DNA of 64,000 bases from NCBI GenBank assembly GCA_042095835.1, contig JBELML010000010.1:1-64000 (forward strand). The letters run 5' to 3'. The stretch's first letter is position 1. Each line of letters begins with the position of its first letter. This document shows positions 34,814 through 43,623 of the stretch, one piece after another. The position numbers were made by a program, and so were the translations under genes. Below the pieces are notes generated by a model, which was not told the origin of the DNA, searched no databases, and worked only from the letters and a program-made list of their open reading frames with translations. Origin of the DNA: DATFKA01 sp042095835 (lineage in GTDB: Bacteria; Bacteroidota; Bacteroidia; Chitinophagales; Saprospiraceae).

Positions 34814-35515
34814 ATGACCGTTGTAATTACAGGGAGTACTCAAGGGATAGGTCTCGCTATTGCTAAGGCCTTTGCGGCAGAAGGGGCCAACTTAGCCTTG
34901 ACTGCCAGAACCGGTGTACACCTACAAAGGACACAAGAAGAACTAGCTAAGCGCTTTCCTAGCAGCCAAATCCTCATCCACCCCAGTGATATGGGTCTTA
35001 TGGAGGAGGTGAGGTCTTTTGCAGAAAAGGTGAAATCAACTTTTGACCAAGTTGACGTACTCGTCAATAATGCAGGCCTTTTTCTAGTCGGAAATATGCT
35101 AGAAGAGCCAGAGGAGAATTTATCCCAGATGATGGCCGTAAATGTACTAGGCCCGGCCACCCTGACTAGAGCCTTAATGCCTTGGATCAAAAAATCGGAC
35201 AAGGGGCATATCTTCAATATTTGTTCGGTGGCTAGCCAAACTTACTTCCCCATGAGTGGCTCCTATAGTACGACCAAATATGCTTTCCTAGGATATACCA
35301 GAGCGCTCCGACAAGCACTAAAAGATAAAAACATCAAGGTTACCGCCATGCTTCCTGGTGCTACCCTAAGTCGGTCATGGGATGGAGTAGAAGTCGATCC
35401 GCAACGATTAATGCAAGCCGATGATGTAGCACAGGCCGTCGTATCCGCTTGGAAATTACCCCCAACAGCACTGGTAGAGGAGTTAATCATGCGTCCTCCC
35501 TTGGGAGATTTGTAG
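34814..35515 (+). CDS. Short-chain dehydrogenase/reductase (SDR 1)
   Basis: The 233-residue classical SDR has the NAD(P)-binding TGSTQGIG motif at the start, NNAG in VDVLVNNAG, the catalytic Ser in NICSVAS and YSTTK as the YxxxK pair. The likely reaction is reduction or oxidation of a keto/hydroxy group with NAD(P)H; the substrate is unknown. A second SDR follows 80 bp later, and together they look like a diverged tandem pair. An operon with the following genes is plausible. Confidence 0.9.
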   Translation: MTVVITGSTQGIGLAIAKAFAAEGANLALTARTGVHLQRTQEELAKRFPSSQILIHPSDMGLMEEVRSFAEKVKSTFDQVDVLVNNAGLFLVGNMLEEPEENLSQMMAVNVLGPATLTRALMPWIKKSDKGHIFNICSVASQTYFPMSGSYSTTKYAFLGYTRALRQALKDKNIKVTAMLPGATLSRSWDGVEVDPQRLMQADDVAQAVVSAWKLPPTALVEELIMRPPLGDL

Positions 35516-35595
35516 GTGTCATTTAAACATTATTTCCTCATTTTTATCCGCCAAAGCTTCTGCGAAGGCGGTCACTATTAAATTATTCACCCAAC

Positions 35596-36294
35596 ATGAA
35601 CATACTCATCACTGGCGCTAGCCAAGGCATAGGAGCCGCACTAGCTTACCAACTCGGTAAAATGGGACATCAAATACTAGTGGTGGCTCGAAATGAGGAT
35701 AAACTCAAAGCACTTCAGACAAAAATACTAGGAGCAACTGCAGGTAAGATAGACTATCTTGCCGCAGATATCACTCAGCTTAAAGAGGAAGACCTGGTGG
35801 AAAAAATCCATCATTTAGGTGGCCTGGATATCTTGATCAACAATGCTGGTTTGCTCAAGAAAGCACCATTCCAACAGCTTAGTATAGCAGATTGGCGACA
35901 TACCTTTGAAGTTAATTTTTTTGCTACCGTTCAGCTGATCCAGTTTTGCCTACCTTACCTACAGAAAAGCGAGGGTGCCCACGTCGTCAACATCGGTAGC
36001 ATGGGCGGCTATCAGGGCGGACAGCGCTTCGAGGGCCTTGCTGCTTATGCGGCAAGTAAAGCAGCACTCGCCAATCTAACGGAGAGCTTAGCGGTAGAAT
36101 TGGTGAATCAAAAAATAGCTGTAAATTGCTTGGCCTTAGGCGCCGTGCAAACCGAGATGCTAAATACGGCATTTCCGAATTACAAGGCGCCTTTGACACC
36201 TGAGAAGATAGCCCAATATATCGCTTGGTTTAGTACTGAAGGGCAGGCCTTTTTTAATGGAAAGATCATCCCCGTCAGTAGCTCAAATCCTTAA
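35596..36294 (+). CDS. Short-chain dehydrogenase/reductase (SDR 2)
   Basis: The 232-residue classical SDR has TGASQGIG, LDILINNAG, the Ser in VVNIGSMGG, and YAASK. It differs clearly from SDR 1 upstream, so this is not a recent duplication. It is 25 bp from the start of the following nitroreductase-family gene, which suggests co-transcription. The substrate is unknown. Confidence 0.9.
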   Translation: MNILITGASQGIGAALAYQLGKMGHQILVVARNEDKLKALQTKILGATAGKIDYLAADITQLKEEDLVEKIHHLGGLDILINNAGLLKKAPFQQLSIADWRHTFEVNFFATVQLIQFCLPYLQKSEGAHVVNIGSMGGYQGGQRFEGLAAYAASKAALANLTESLAVELVNQKIAVNCLALGAVQTEMLNTAFPNYKAPLTPEKIAQYIAWFSTEGQAFFNGKIIPVSSSNP

Positions 36295-36319
36295 GAAACT
36301 TAAAAAACATACGTCGAGT

Positions 36320-36991
36320 ATGAATCCGACACTAGACAATTTTCATCCTTACCAAGCACGCAAGTTGAGTATCGATGAAACCCAAAATGCTGCAAAAGCA
36401 TACTATAACTTACTAGACCAGAGGAGGTCGGTAAGAGAGTTTTCTGATCAAGCCATTCCTATAGAGGTCGTTGAAAATATTATCATGACCGCTAGTTCTG
36501 CACCTTCTGGCGCGCATAAGCAACCTTGGACCTTTTGTGTCATCCAAGACCCAGCCATCAAAAAAGCGATACGAGAAGCCGCAGAAAAAGAAGAGTATGA
36601 GAACTACCACGGCCGGATGTCTGAAGAATGGCTAAAGGACCTCGAAAAATTCGCTACCGACTGGAATAAACCCTTCCTTGAAACCGCACCCTATCTTATA
36701 GTGTTATTCAAAAAGGCTTATGATTTTAATGAGGATGGGTCAAAGTCAAAAAACTACTACGTCAATGAATCTGTAGGAATTGCAGCTGGGTTTTTGATCT
36801 CAGCGATTCACCAAGCGGGACTCGTCACGCTGACACATACCCCTAGCCCCATGAATTTTCTACAGAAAATATTAAATCGACCTGAAAACGAAAGAGCTTT
36901 TTTATTATTACCCATCGGATACCCTGCCGACGATGCTCAAGTACCTATACTCCATAGAAAATCAAAAGAAGACGTAATCGTAGTGTATTAA
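36320..36991 (+). CDS. Iodotyrosine deiodinase-like flavin reductase
   Basis: The 223-residue nitroreductase-fold FMN protein matches iodotyrosine deiodinase (IYD) more than generic nitroreductases. It has RRSVREFS (FMN phosphate contact), SSAPSGAHKQPWTF, the lid with Glu92, Tyr96 and Lys117 in EEYENYHGRM and TDWNKPFL, and LPIGYPADDAQVP near the end. The E/Y/K spacing (4 and 21 residues) equals that recalled for human IYD (E153/Y157/K178), which bind the zwitterion of halotyrosine. Bacterial IYD has been described from the related Haliscomenobacter. ATG 36320 is preferred over an earlier in-frame ATG that overlaps SDR 2. Confidence 0.82.
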   Translation: MNPTLDNFHPYQARKLSIDETQNAAKAYYNLLDQRRSVREFSDQAIPIEVVENIIMTASSAPSGAHKQPWTFCVIQDPAIKKAIREAAEKEEYENYHGRMSEEWLKDLEKFATDWNKPFLETAPYLIVLFKKAYDFNEDGSKSKNYYVNESVGIAAGFLISAIHQAGLVTLTHTPSPMNFLQKILNRPENERAFLLLPIGYPADDAQVPILHRKSKEDVIVVY

Positions 36992-37060
36992 ATCACCATG
37001 TTCACAAACAAACAAAAACGATCTCTGTCCGGACCATAAGATAGAGTGCTATTCTTAACT

Positions 37061-37798
37061 ATGTGTACAGTTACTTTTATCCCGCAAGAGGGTCAAGACT
37101 TTATATTGAGTTCGAATCGCGACGAACAAGCTAGCCGATCGCCACAGGGACTCTCTCGAATAGATCAATACGAAAAAGAGCTACTTTTTCCTAGAGATAC
37201 GGAAGCAGGAGGCACTTGGATCGCAGCCTCTAATAAAGACCAAGTGGTTTGCTTACTTAATGGTGCTTTTGAAAGCCACCATCGCCAACCACCTTATCGA
37301 AAGAGTAGAGGAATCATGGTCTTAGAGTTCTTTGAATTTGATCGAGCTGAAGGATTCCTGCAAAATTATTCGCTGGATAATATGGAACCTTTTACTTTTG
37401 TAATATACGATCAAGGGCAATTGTTTGAATTACGGTGGGATGGGAGCAAAAAACACATCAAACTGCTCTCTCCTCAAGAAATGCATATTTGGTCTTCAGC
37501 AACGCTTTACGACCAAAAAGCACAGCAAAAAAGACAAAGTTGGTTCGAAAGCTGGAAAGTCAGCTACCCGAATCCTAGCCTTGCTGCTATTCTTGACTTC
37601 CACCATAATACAGGAGAAGGAAATCCCTGGAATGATGTGGTCATGAACCGGATGGGAATCGTCCAGACCGTAAGTGTCACCAATATTTCTAGAACTAAAG
37701 AAGCCATAGATATACAGTACCATGAGATTGTAAAGGATACCATTGTCAAATCAAAAATATTGTTGAGTGGTGAAGTGGTGGAGTCAACTAAAATATAA
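37061..37798 (+). CDS. NRDE (TANGO2-like) family protein
   Basis: From ATG 37061 the 245-residue product begins MCTVTFIP. In this family the Cys after Met is thought to become the N-terminal nucleophile, so this start is preferred over the in-frame ATG 15 bp upstream. The family name motif is present as SNRDEQASRSP, followed by GGTWIAASNKDQVVCLLNG. Human TANGO2 and bacterial homologues affect lipid or heme handling, but their reaction is unclear. It overlaps the next gene by 32 bp, suggesting translational coupling. Confidence 0.88.
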   Translation: MCTVTFIPQEGQDFILSSNRDEQASRSPQGLSRIDQYEKELLFPRDTEAGGTWIAASNKDQVVCLLNGAFESHHRQPPYRKSRGIMVLEFFEFDRAEGFLQNYSLDNMEPFTFVIYDQGQLFELRWDGSKKHIKLLSPQEMHIWSSATLYDQKAQQKRQSWFESWKVSYPNPSLAAILDFHHNTGEGNPWNDVVMNRMGIVQTVSVTNISRTKEAIDIQYHEIVKDTIVKSKILLSGEVVESTKI

Positions 37799-38855
37799 AC
37801 CTTCTTTTATCAAGCTCACCCAGTGGGAATACTGGCCAATGATTGCGTTTTATTGGCCGATGTTCTTGTATGGTCCTGTTTTGGCCTTTCGCACGAAGCA
37901 TCTCTGCTTTTTTACACCAGCCAATCCAGGATTAGATGCAGGTGGTATGTGTATGGAATCTAAATTTCACACGCTAGATTTACTTCCAAAGGCAGCTCGC
38001 CCTACCTCTATATTCGTACCTGATGGAATGCTTAGTAGGGATATCGAAACTGCAATTGCAAATTCGGGCCTCAGCTATCCTATGATTGTAAAACCTAATG
38101 TAGGTTTTAGAGGGCTTTTAGTAAAAAAAGTAAATACTTTTCAGGAGCTTGACCAGTATATCAAGCAATATCCAATTGATTTCCTCATCCAGGAATTCCT
38201 AAGTCATGCTGAAGAAGTAGGCGTATTCTACGCCCGACTACCAGATGAGAAGCAAGGCGAGATCATTTCGCTTACCTTGAAAGAGTTTTTATATGTAACT
38301 GGTGATGGACAGGCGACGGTTGCAGAACTCGTTCAACGCAAACCAAGGGCTTTATTGCAATGGGAAAGGCTACAAGAAACCCATTCGGATGTATTATACA
38401 CTATTCCAAAGGTTGGAGAAAAGGTACGCCTTGGCGTCATTGGCAATCATTCTAAGGGGACCACTTTTATAAATGGCAATGACCAAATTGATACTCAATT
38501 GACCAAGGTATTTGATGACTTAGCCACTCGGATCGAAGGCTTTTACTACGGTCGATTCGATATTAAATGTGAGAGTTTGGAGGAGCTTAAAGCTGGTAAG
38601 AATTTCAAAGTGATTGAGCTTAATGGTGTTTTTGCCGAGCCTACACATATCTACGATCAAACTAAAATTTCCTATTTTGGTGCGCTAAAGACGATCCTAA
38701 AACACTGGGATATTGTCCAAAGAATTGGCTTACAAAATAAAGCCCGCGGCGTCAAACCCATGCCATTACCAGAAATGCTCAAAGTGATCAAAAGTATCAG
38801 AGATTACGGCAAATTGATTGAATATCACGCTCAAAAAGAAATCTCTCCTTCTTAG
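37767..38855 (+). CDS. ATP-grasp domain protein
   Basis: The 362-residue product begins at a GTG inside the end of the NRDE gene. A Trp-rich hydrophobic opening (WEYWPMIAFYWPMFLYGP) is followed by an ATP-grasp fold: YPMIVKPNVGFRG (ATP-binding Lys), IQEFLSHAEEVGVFYAR, FYYGRFDIKCESLEEL and the Mg-binding end VIELNGVFAEPTHIYD. Such ligases join a carboxylate to an amine or thiol, with substrates unknown here. The N-terminal segment could sit in the membrane. It is followed after 3 bp by a phosphopantetheinyl transferase, which hints at a thioester or carrier-protein pathway. Confidence 0.82.
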   Translation: MVKWWSQLKYKPSFIKLTQWEYWPMIAFYWPMFLYGPVLAFRTKHLCFFTPANPGLDAGGMCMESKFHTLDLLPKAARPTSIFVPDGMLSRDIETAIANSGLSYPMIVKPNVGFRGLLVKKVNTFQELDQYIKQYPIDFLIQEFLSHAEEVGVFYARLPDEKQGEIISLTLKEFLYVTGDGQATVAELVQRKPRALLQWERLQETHSDVLYTIPKVGEKVRLGVIGNHSKGTTFINGNDQIDTQLTKVFDDLATRIEGFYYGRFDIKCESLEELKAGKNFKVIELNGVFAEPTHIYDQTKISYFGALKTILKHWDIVQRIGLQNKARGVKPMPLPEMLKVIKSIRDYGKLIEYHAQKEISPS

Positions 38856-38858
38856 GAT

Positions 38859-39506
38859 ATGCCACTCTTTTTACAACAACATATCGAACCTCAAGGGGAA
38901 ATTGGTCTCTGGCAAATCGAAGAATCCGAAGATTGGTTTCTAGATCGATTAGTATTACATCCCACCGAATATGCACAGCTCGACCAAATCAAAGGCCGTA
39001 AACGAACCGAGTGGTTGGCCGTACGACAGCTGATTCATCAAATGTCAGGACGGGAAAAACGAGGTATTTTCATTAAGGATGAGTTTGGTAAACCCCGTTT
39101 AGAAAATTCTGATTGGCAGATCTCCATTAGTCACTCCAGACTACTTGGTGCCGCCATTGCAGCGCCTATGGCTGTAGGAATTGACATCCAAAAAATCGTA
39201 CCTAAGATAGAGCGCCTGATCCCTAAGTTCATGAACAAGGCAGAACAGGACTCCCTTTCTATCCAGGACAGAATCGTACATGCCCACATTTATTGGGGTG
39301 CTAAAGAGGCATTATATAAAGCCTATGGCCGTCGAGAGCTAGACTTCTGCGAGCACCTGCTAGTAGAGCCATTCTCCTTTTCAAATAAAACAGGTCAAAC
39401 TACCGCAACCATTATTAAAGGTGATTTTTTAGAATCACATAACATATACTACTCTATTTTAGAAAATGGATACGTATTGGTCTATTGCTTAAGCAATAAC
39501 TCCTAA
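38859..39506 (+). CDS. 4'-phosphopantetheinyl transferase (Sfp superfamily)
   Basis: The enzyme moves 4'-phosphopantetheine from CoA to a carrier protein Ser. The 215-residue product carries SISHS, the Mg-binding GIDIQ (Asp109), and the WGAKEALYKAYG motif (W146, K149, E150). It is the only such gene in the window; no carrier protein, PKS or NRPS is near, so it may activate the fatty-acid ACP. It starts 3 bp after the ATP-grasp gene and is certainly in the same transcript. Confidence 0.92.
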   Translation: MPLFLQQHIEPQGEIGLWQIEESEDWFLDRLVLHPTEYAQLDQIKGRKRTEWLAVRQLIHQMSGREKRGIFIKDEFGKPRLENSDWQISISHSRLLGAAIAAPMAVGIDIQKIVPKIERLIPKFMNKAEQDSLSIQDRIVHAHIYWGAKEALYKAYGRRELDFCEHLLVEPFSFSNKTGQTTATIIKGDFLESHNIYYSILENGYVLVYCLSNNS

Positions 39507-39570
39507 AATGTTGAATACTCTGAATATAATTCAATAACTTGGACCATCTAATAGCAAATCCGAGTAAAAA

Positions 39571-40833
39571 ATAAAAAAGCACCTATTAGGACTACTGATC
39601 CTACTCCTATCTTTCAGTACTGCAAGTGCAAAGATATTCGACGTCACCAACAATAATGATGCTGGAGCAGGCTCATTCCGTCAAGCCTTATTAGACGCAC
39701 GAGCTGATTCTACTCACACTATGGATACCATCAACTTTGTGTTTGATGCTACCCTAAATCCTGAGATTTTAATCACAAGTGCAGAATTCCCCGATTTAGA
39801 ATTATTACCCACTGCCTTTGATGTCGTCATCAATGGTAATGGCGCGGTAATAAAAAAAGGGCCGAATGTTCTAGGAAGATTCATCGAGACCAATAATTCA
39901 AGGATAAGTAACCTAAGTTTTGAAGGGGCAAATTCTAGAGTAACGGGAGGAGGAATTTTTATAAGCGATAATAATGCTACCCCTGGTAAAGATTCTGTTT
40001 TTATAGAAAATTGCTTTTTCACCAACAATATTGCTGGAAATTTAGAATTTGCCGGTATGGGATCTGGAGGTGCGATTCGAGTTAATGAAAATGGCTATGC
40101 TAAAGTCACCAATTGTACGTTTACTGGAAACCGTGCCAAATTCGGGGCAGCATTTAGAGTTTACTCAGATGCTGTACTTGATTTAGTAAGTTGTACCATT
40201 TATGGAAACTTAGTGGACGGTGATGGTACTAGCGACCCAGCCGCTATCTGGATTTTTAGTGGCGGAACAGTCAATTTAGAAGGTACAGTAATCTGGGATA
40301 CCTACCAACTTCCAGATAGTACTGCCGCCCCTGATCTACATGACGAGCCATTAATTGTTGGGCCTTCCAACTCAGGCATCGCCAACAGAAATTCGGCTGG
40401 TGTAGGTCTACATCTATTCCCCATTAAAGGTTTGCAGCTTGGATCAAGGACAGTCGACCCAGAGGATGACAAGCAGGGGAAAGTAAAATCTAGAATTGGC
40501 ACTTTAGTTAATAATATTATAGGTATCTGTACGGGAGCTTGTCCTAGTCCAAGTACTGGCACTTATGTGGTGGTTGATCCTATGCTGGCGCCATTAGTTA
40601 GGCAACCTGGAGTGATACCAGCATTTACCCCTATGGCAGGTTCTCCATTACTTTCAACACCTGGCTTGGGTTCAACATCTGTGACTCCTGCCGCAATCGC
40701 ACCACAAGCGAGTACCAATACAGGATCAGCTGATGCACAAGAATTACCAGCACTTCGACCATTGACTATTTTCTTATTCTCTATCCTGGTCATTGGATTT
40801 GGGGTATTGATGATGGGAAGATTTAAGTTTTAA
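39571..40833 (+). CDS. Beta-helix surface protein with ATA in the start position
   Basis: The open frame reads ATA (39571-39573) then KKHLLGLLILLLSFSTASA, a good signal peptide, then DVTNNNDAGAGSFRQALLDA. The next ATG is only at 39721 and would drop the signal peptide. The likely true start is therefore ATA, either a non-canonical start or a mutated ATG. The mature part has a right-handed beta-helix (parallel repeats with NCTFTGNRA, SCTIYGNL, and CFFTNN) typical of choice-of-anchor surface proteins. It ends with a transmembrane segment and basic tail (FLFSILVIGFGVLMMGRFKF) like an anchoring signal. Confidence 0.7.
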   Translation: MKKHLLGLLILLLSFSTASAKIFDVTNNNDAGAGSFRQALLDARADSTHTMDTINFVFDATLNPEILITSAEFPDLELLPTAFDVVINGNGAVIKKGPNVLGRFIETNNSRISNLSFEGANSRVTGGGIFISDNNATPGKDSVFIENCFFTNNIAGNLEFAGMGSGGAIRVNENGYAKVTNCTFTGNRAKFGAAFRVYSDAVLDLVSCTIYGNLVDGDGTSDPAAIWIFSGGTVNLEGTVIWDTYQLPDSTAAPDLHDEPLIVGPSNSGIANRNSAGVGLHLFPIKGLQLGSRTVDPEDDKQGKVKSRIGTLVNNIIGICTGACPSPSTGTYVVVDPMLAPLVRQPGVIPAFTPMAGSPLLSTPGLGSTSVTPAAIAPQASTNTGSADAQELPALRPLTIFLFSILVIGFGVLMMGRFKF

Positions 40834-40851
40834 TAGCTTTCCATATCTAAT

Positions 40852-40893
40852 AAAAATGAGCCAAGTCGACAGCAGTAAACTTGGCTCATTTTT
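40852..40893 (+). terminator. Terminator after the beta-helix protein gene
   Basis: Perfect 15-bp arms AAAAATGAGCCAAGT (40852-40866) and ACTTGGCTCATTTTT (40879-40893), ending in five T. It begins 19 bp after the stop. A short ORF that starts inside it is spurious. Confidence 0.88.
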
Positions 40894-41057
40894 ATTATAC
40901 CCTAGGTCAAATGCTCCTGTTATTGATTTACTCCGATTTTATAGCAATTACCCATCTATCTCATTGACCTCACCAAAATTCACTTCCTTAATCTATCTTG
41001 TTTTAGGATATTGGCTACCTAATCATCCGATATTTTTGATTTAAAATCAACAAGCCA

Positions 41058-42863
41058 TTGTCAAAAAGACGAAACGCTTTATATCATAAAGCAAGCCTTA
41101 TATGTATTTCTTTCTGCCTTTTGAACTGTACATTTTCTAATGCACAGGAGCAGGAATTATTCCTTCATCATTCCCTTTCAGACTCCATCCAAGTAGGCCA
41201 AACCCAATATTATCATATAGATTTAGGTAGTGGAGAAGTCGCCTTAATTCGCTTAGAAAGGGGTTCTTTTGAAATAAATAAGGAGATCAACCTACTAGTG
41301 ACCATTATCAATCCTGGAGGCGAGATCATAGAAGAAATCAATACGGCCAGCGATGCCAGTGTGGTCATTTTTAAAAGTCGTAGTTCCGGGCTCCATCAAA
41401 TTTTGGTTCGGAGATGGAATGGTGCCTCAAAGGGGGCTTATAAAATAACTTATGATTTTCACCAAAAAGAAACTGAAGATAAGCTTCTGCAAATTGAAGG
41501 GCTGCTAAGCTATTTTTATAACCAACAGCAACCTGGGCTTGCCATGGCTATCCTACAAGATGGTAAAGTACGGGTCGAAAAGTATGTAGGCTTGAGGCAG
41601 GTAGAAGAGGGGCTTCCCCTCAATACCAACACCCTCTTGGAGTGGGCTTCCTTGTCAAAAATGGTAACTGCATATGCGATTGCTCTATTGATTGATCAAG
41701 GTAAATTAGAGCGTCATGCTCCTCTTTCAAAGTATCTACCTCAAATGCCTGAATACATGCAAGGCATCACCATTCATCAATTGGTCCATAACCTTAGTGG
41801 CCTCAGAGATTATCAACCACTTTTAGACCTTCTGGGCTACCTCAATAATCAACATAACGCCTGGGATCATGACCTTTTAATCCATACACTCCACCTGCAT
41901 CAAGACGTTTATTTCCAGCCTGGTTCAGATTATCGTTATTGTAATATCGGCTATATTCTTCTGTCAAAAATCATAGAAGAGGTGGGTGGGCTCCCATTTG
42001 CAGATTGGATAAAACAACACCTATTCGATCCCATAGGTATGGACAATTCTTTTATTTTTAAAATGGATCGCTCCCTGAAATCTAATCTGGCAAAATCGTA
42101 TAAAAAAGAAAACGGTAGTTATGATGACATCCAAGTATCACCAGAGCACTATAAGTGGCAGGAGAAAAACTTAGAAGCTCTAGGAGCGGCTCAAGTACAT
42201 AGCACCTTGAGGGATTTTATAAAGTGGGACCAAAACTATCAGAACAATAAAGTCGGTAGTAGCAACATCAAGCAAATCATCCGTGAAGGAATTATTCCAG
42301 AGGAACAAGCCTGGGATTGGTATTATGGTTTCCAACGGTATAAATACCGCGGACAAGAAAAATGGGCTTCCGAGGGACTTACACAAGGCTATCGCACACT
42401 CTATGCTCGATTTCCACAGTTAAAAACTAGTTTCATCTTCCTAAGCAATGATGGCGAATGGCGCACCTACTATTTAGCTAATAAGATCATTGATCTTTAC
42501 CTAGAGGACAGCCTCGAAAAGGAAACTATAGCCACTGCCTATCGGGCCGAGACAAATGCCATCCAGAATACACCAGAAAAAACAGCCCCTTCCTATGCTT
42601 ATGATCCCGCTATATTAGGTCATTATTATAATACCTCTTTAAAGACCATTTTTACCATTGAAGCATCCAAAGGAAAAGCTATTATTGTAGCAGAAGAGCA
42701 ACTTGACCTCCAATCTTCAGCAGGTCAAAAAGACGAGTATACTACTGATAAATGGTTTATCAAAAAGCTGATTTTCCAAAGGACAAAAGAACAAAAAGTC
42801 CAATCCTGCACCATTTATAATAGTAAAGATGATAGTTTCTTTGAGTTCAAAAAACTTCATTAA
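41058..42863 (+). CDS. Serine hydrolase, beta-lactamase (class C) family
   Basis: The 601-residue product has a signal peptide ending CTFSNAQ, an N-terminal beta domain (about 32-135) of unknown role, then a class C beta-lactamase/DD-peptidase-like domain. The SxxK pair is SLSK at residues 198-201 and the YxN motif is YCN at 294-296. A C-terminal extension after about 480 is typical of longer family members. It starts at TTG 41058, because no in-frame ATG lies before the signal peptide. Possible roles are peptidoglycan editing or esterase activity. Confidence 0.88.
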   Translation: MSKRRNALYHKASLICISFCLLNCTFSNAQEQELFLHHSLSDSIQVGQTQYYHIDLGSGEVALIRLERGSFEINKEINLLVTIINPGGEIIEEINTASDASVVIFKSRSSGLHQILVRRWNGASKGAYKITYDFHQKETEDKLLQIEGLLSYFYNQQQPGLAMAILQDGKVRVEKYVGLRQVEEGLPLNTNTLLEWASLSKMVTAYAIALLIDQGKLERHAPLSKYLPQMPEYMQGITIHQLVHNLSGLRDYQPLLDLLGYLNNQHNAWDHDLLIHTLHLHQDVYFQPGSDYRYCNIGYILLSKIIEEVGGLPFADWIKQHLFDPIGMDNSFIFKMDRSLKSNLAKSYKKENGSYDDIQVSPEHYKWQEKNLEALGAAQVHSTLRDFIKWDQNYQNNKVGSSNIKQIIREGIIPEEQAWDWYYGFQRYKYRGQEKWASEGLTQGYRTLYARFPQLKTSFIFLSNDGEWRTYYLANKIIDLYLEDSLEKETIATAYRAETNAIQNTPEKTAPSYAYDPAILGHYYNTSLKTIFTIEASKGKAIIVAEEQLDLQSSAGQKDEYTTDKWFIKKLIFQRTKEQKVQSCTIYNSKDDSFFEFKKLH

Positions 42864-43622
42864 TTAACGATCCAACCACTCCTTGAAAGCAGCACTACGA
42901 CTATTCGAGGTATACAATTCCATAGTAGGTGTTTGCAATTGAATAGCCAAGCGGTTTTTGATATAAGTACTAAAACTCACGATTCTTTCGAAACGTACGA
43001 TCTCGCTGCGATTAATCCGAAAAAACAAATTGGGGTCAAGGCTATTTTCCAAATCACTCAGGGTATGGTTGAGCATATGTCGCTTGCCTTTGGTATCAAA
43101 AGCCAAGGTAAAATCACTTTGACTTTGAAAAAGGCTAATATCACTCGTCTTCAATAGAAAGACGCCTTCTTTCTTTTTCACGGGGAAAGTACTCTTGTAG
43201 CTAGGACCAGCTGCCGTAGTATTGAGCTGTGACAACAGTCCTTGCAGGTCAATATTGGGTAGTTCTTTTTGAAAAAGTTGCTGGTATTTTTGCCAGGCTT
43301 TCTGAAAATCAGTCTTGCTATAAGGCTTTAATAAATAAGCGATACCATTGGTTTGGAAGGCATCGGTGTAGTAGGTATTATAGGCCGTACAAAAGATAAT
43401 CGGACACTTGGGCGTGATCTGTTCGTAAAGCTGAAATACATTCCCATCAAGCAACTCAATATCTGAAAAGATCACGTCCAATTGTGGAGCTCCGCTTAAA
43501 TAGGCCATTCCTTCGCTAATACTCCTCCCCCACTCTAGCTGTGCTTGAGGCACCTGCTCGCGAATCAAATCAATAAGCTTCTCTCCAGCCCTTTGCTCAT
43601 CTTCTAGAATATAAATACGCAT
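42864..43622 (-). CDS. LytTR-family response regulator
   Basis: The 252-residue protein has a receiver domain with the phospho-acceptor Asp54 in VIFSDIEL, Thr in FCTAYN and Lys in LLKPY. A C-terminal LytTR DNA-binding domain follows (residues about 150-250; INRSEIVRFERIVSF). It lies 1 bp after the sensor kinase gene, so the two are translated together. It faces away from the ABC/M1 operon, which is a likely target. Confidence 0.93.
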   Translation of the reverse strand: MRIYILEDEQRAGEKLIDLIREQVPQAQLEWGRSISEGMAYLSGAPQLDVIFSDIELLDGNVFQLYEQITPKCPIIFCTAYNTYYTDAFQTNGIAYLLKPYSKTDFQKAWQKYQQLFQKELPNIDLQGLLSQLNTTAAGPSYKSTFPVKKKEGVFLLKTSDISLFQSQSDFTLAFDTKGKRHMLNHTLSDLENSLDPNLFFRINRSEIVRFERIVSFSTYIKNRLAIQLQTPTMELYTSNSRSAAFKEWLDR

Positions 43623-43623
43623 A

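Noticed and set aside
40856..41044. 62-codon + strand ORF
   Set aside because: It begins inside the terminator hairpin after the beta-helix gene and has no signal of coding.
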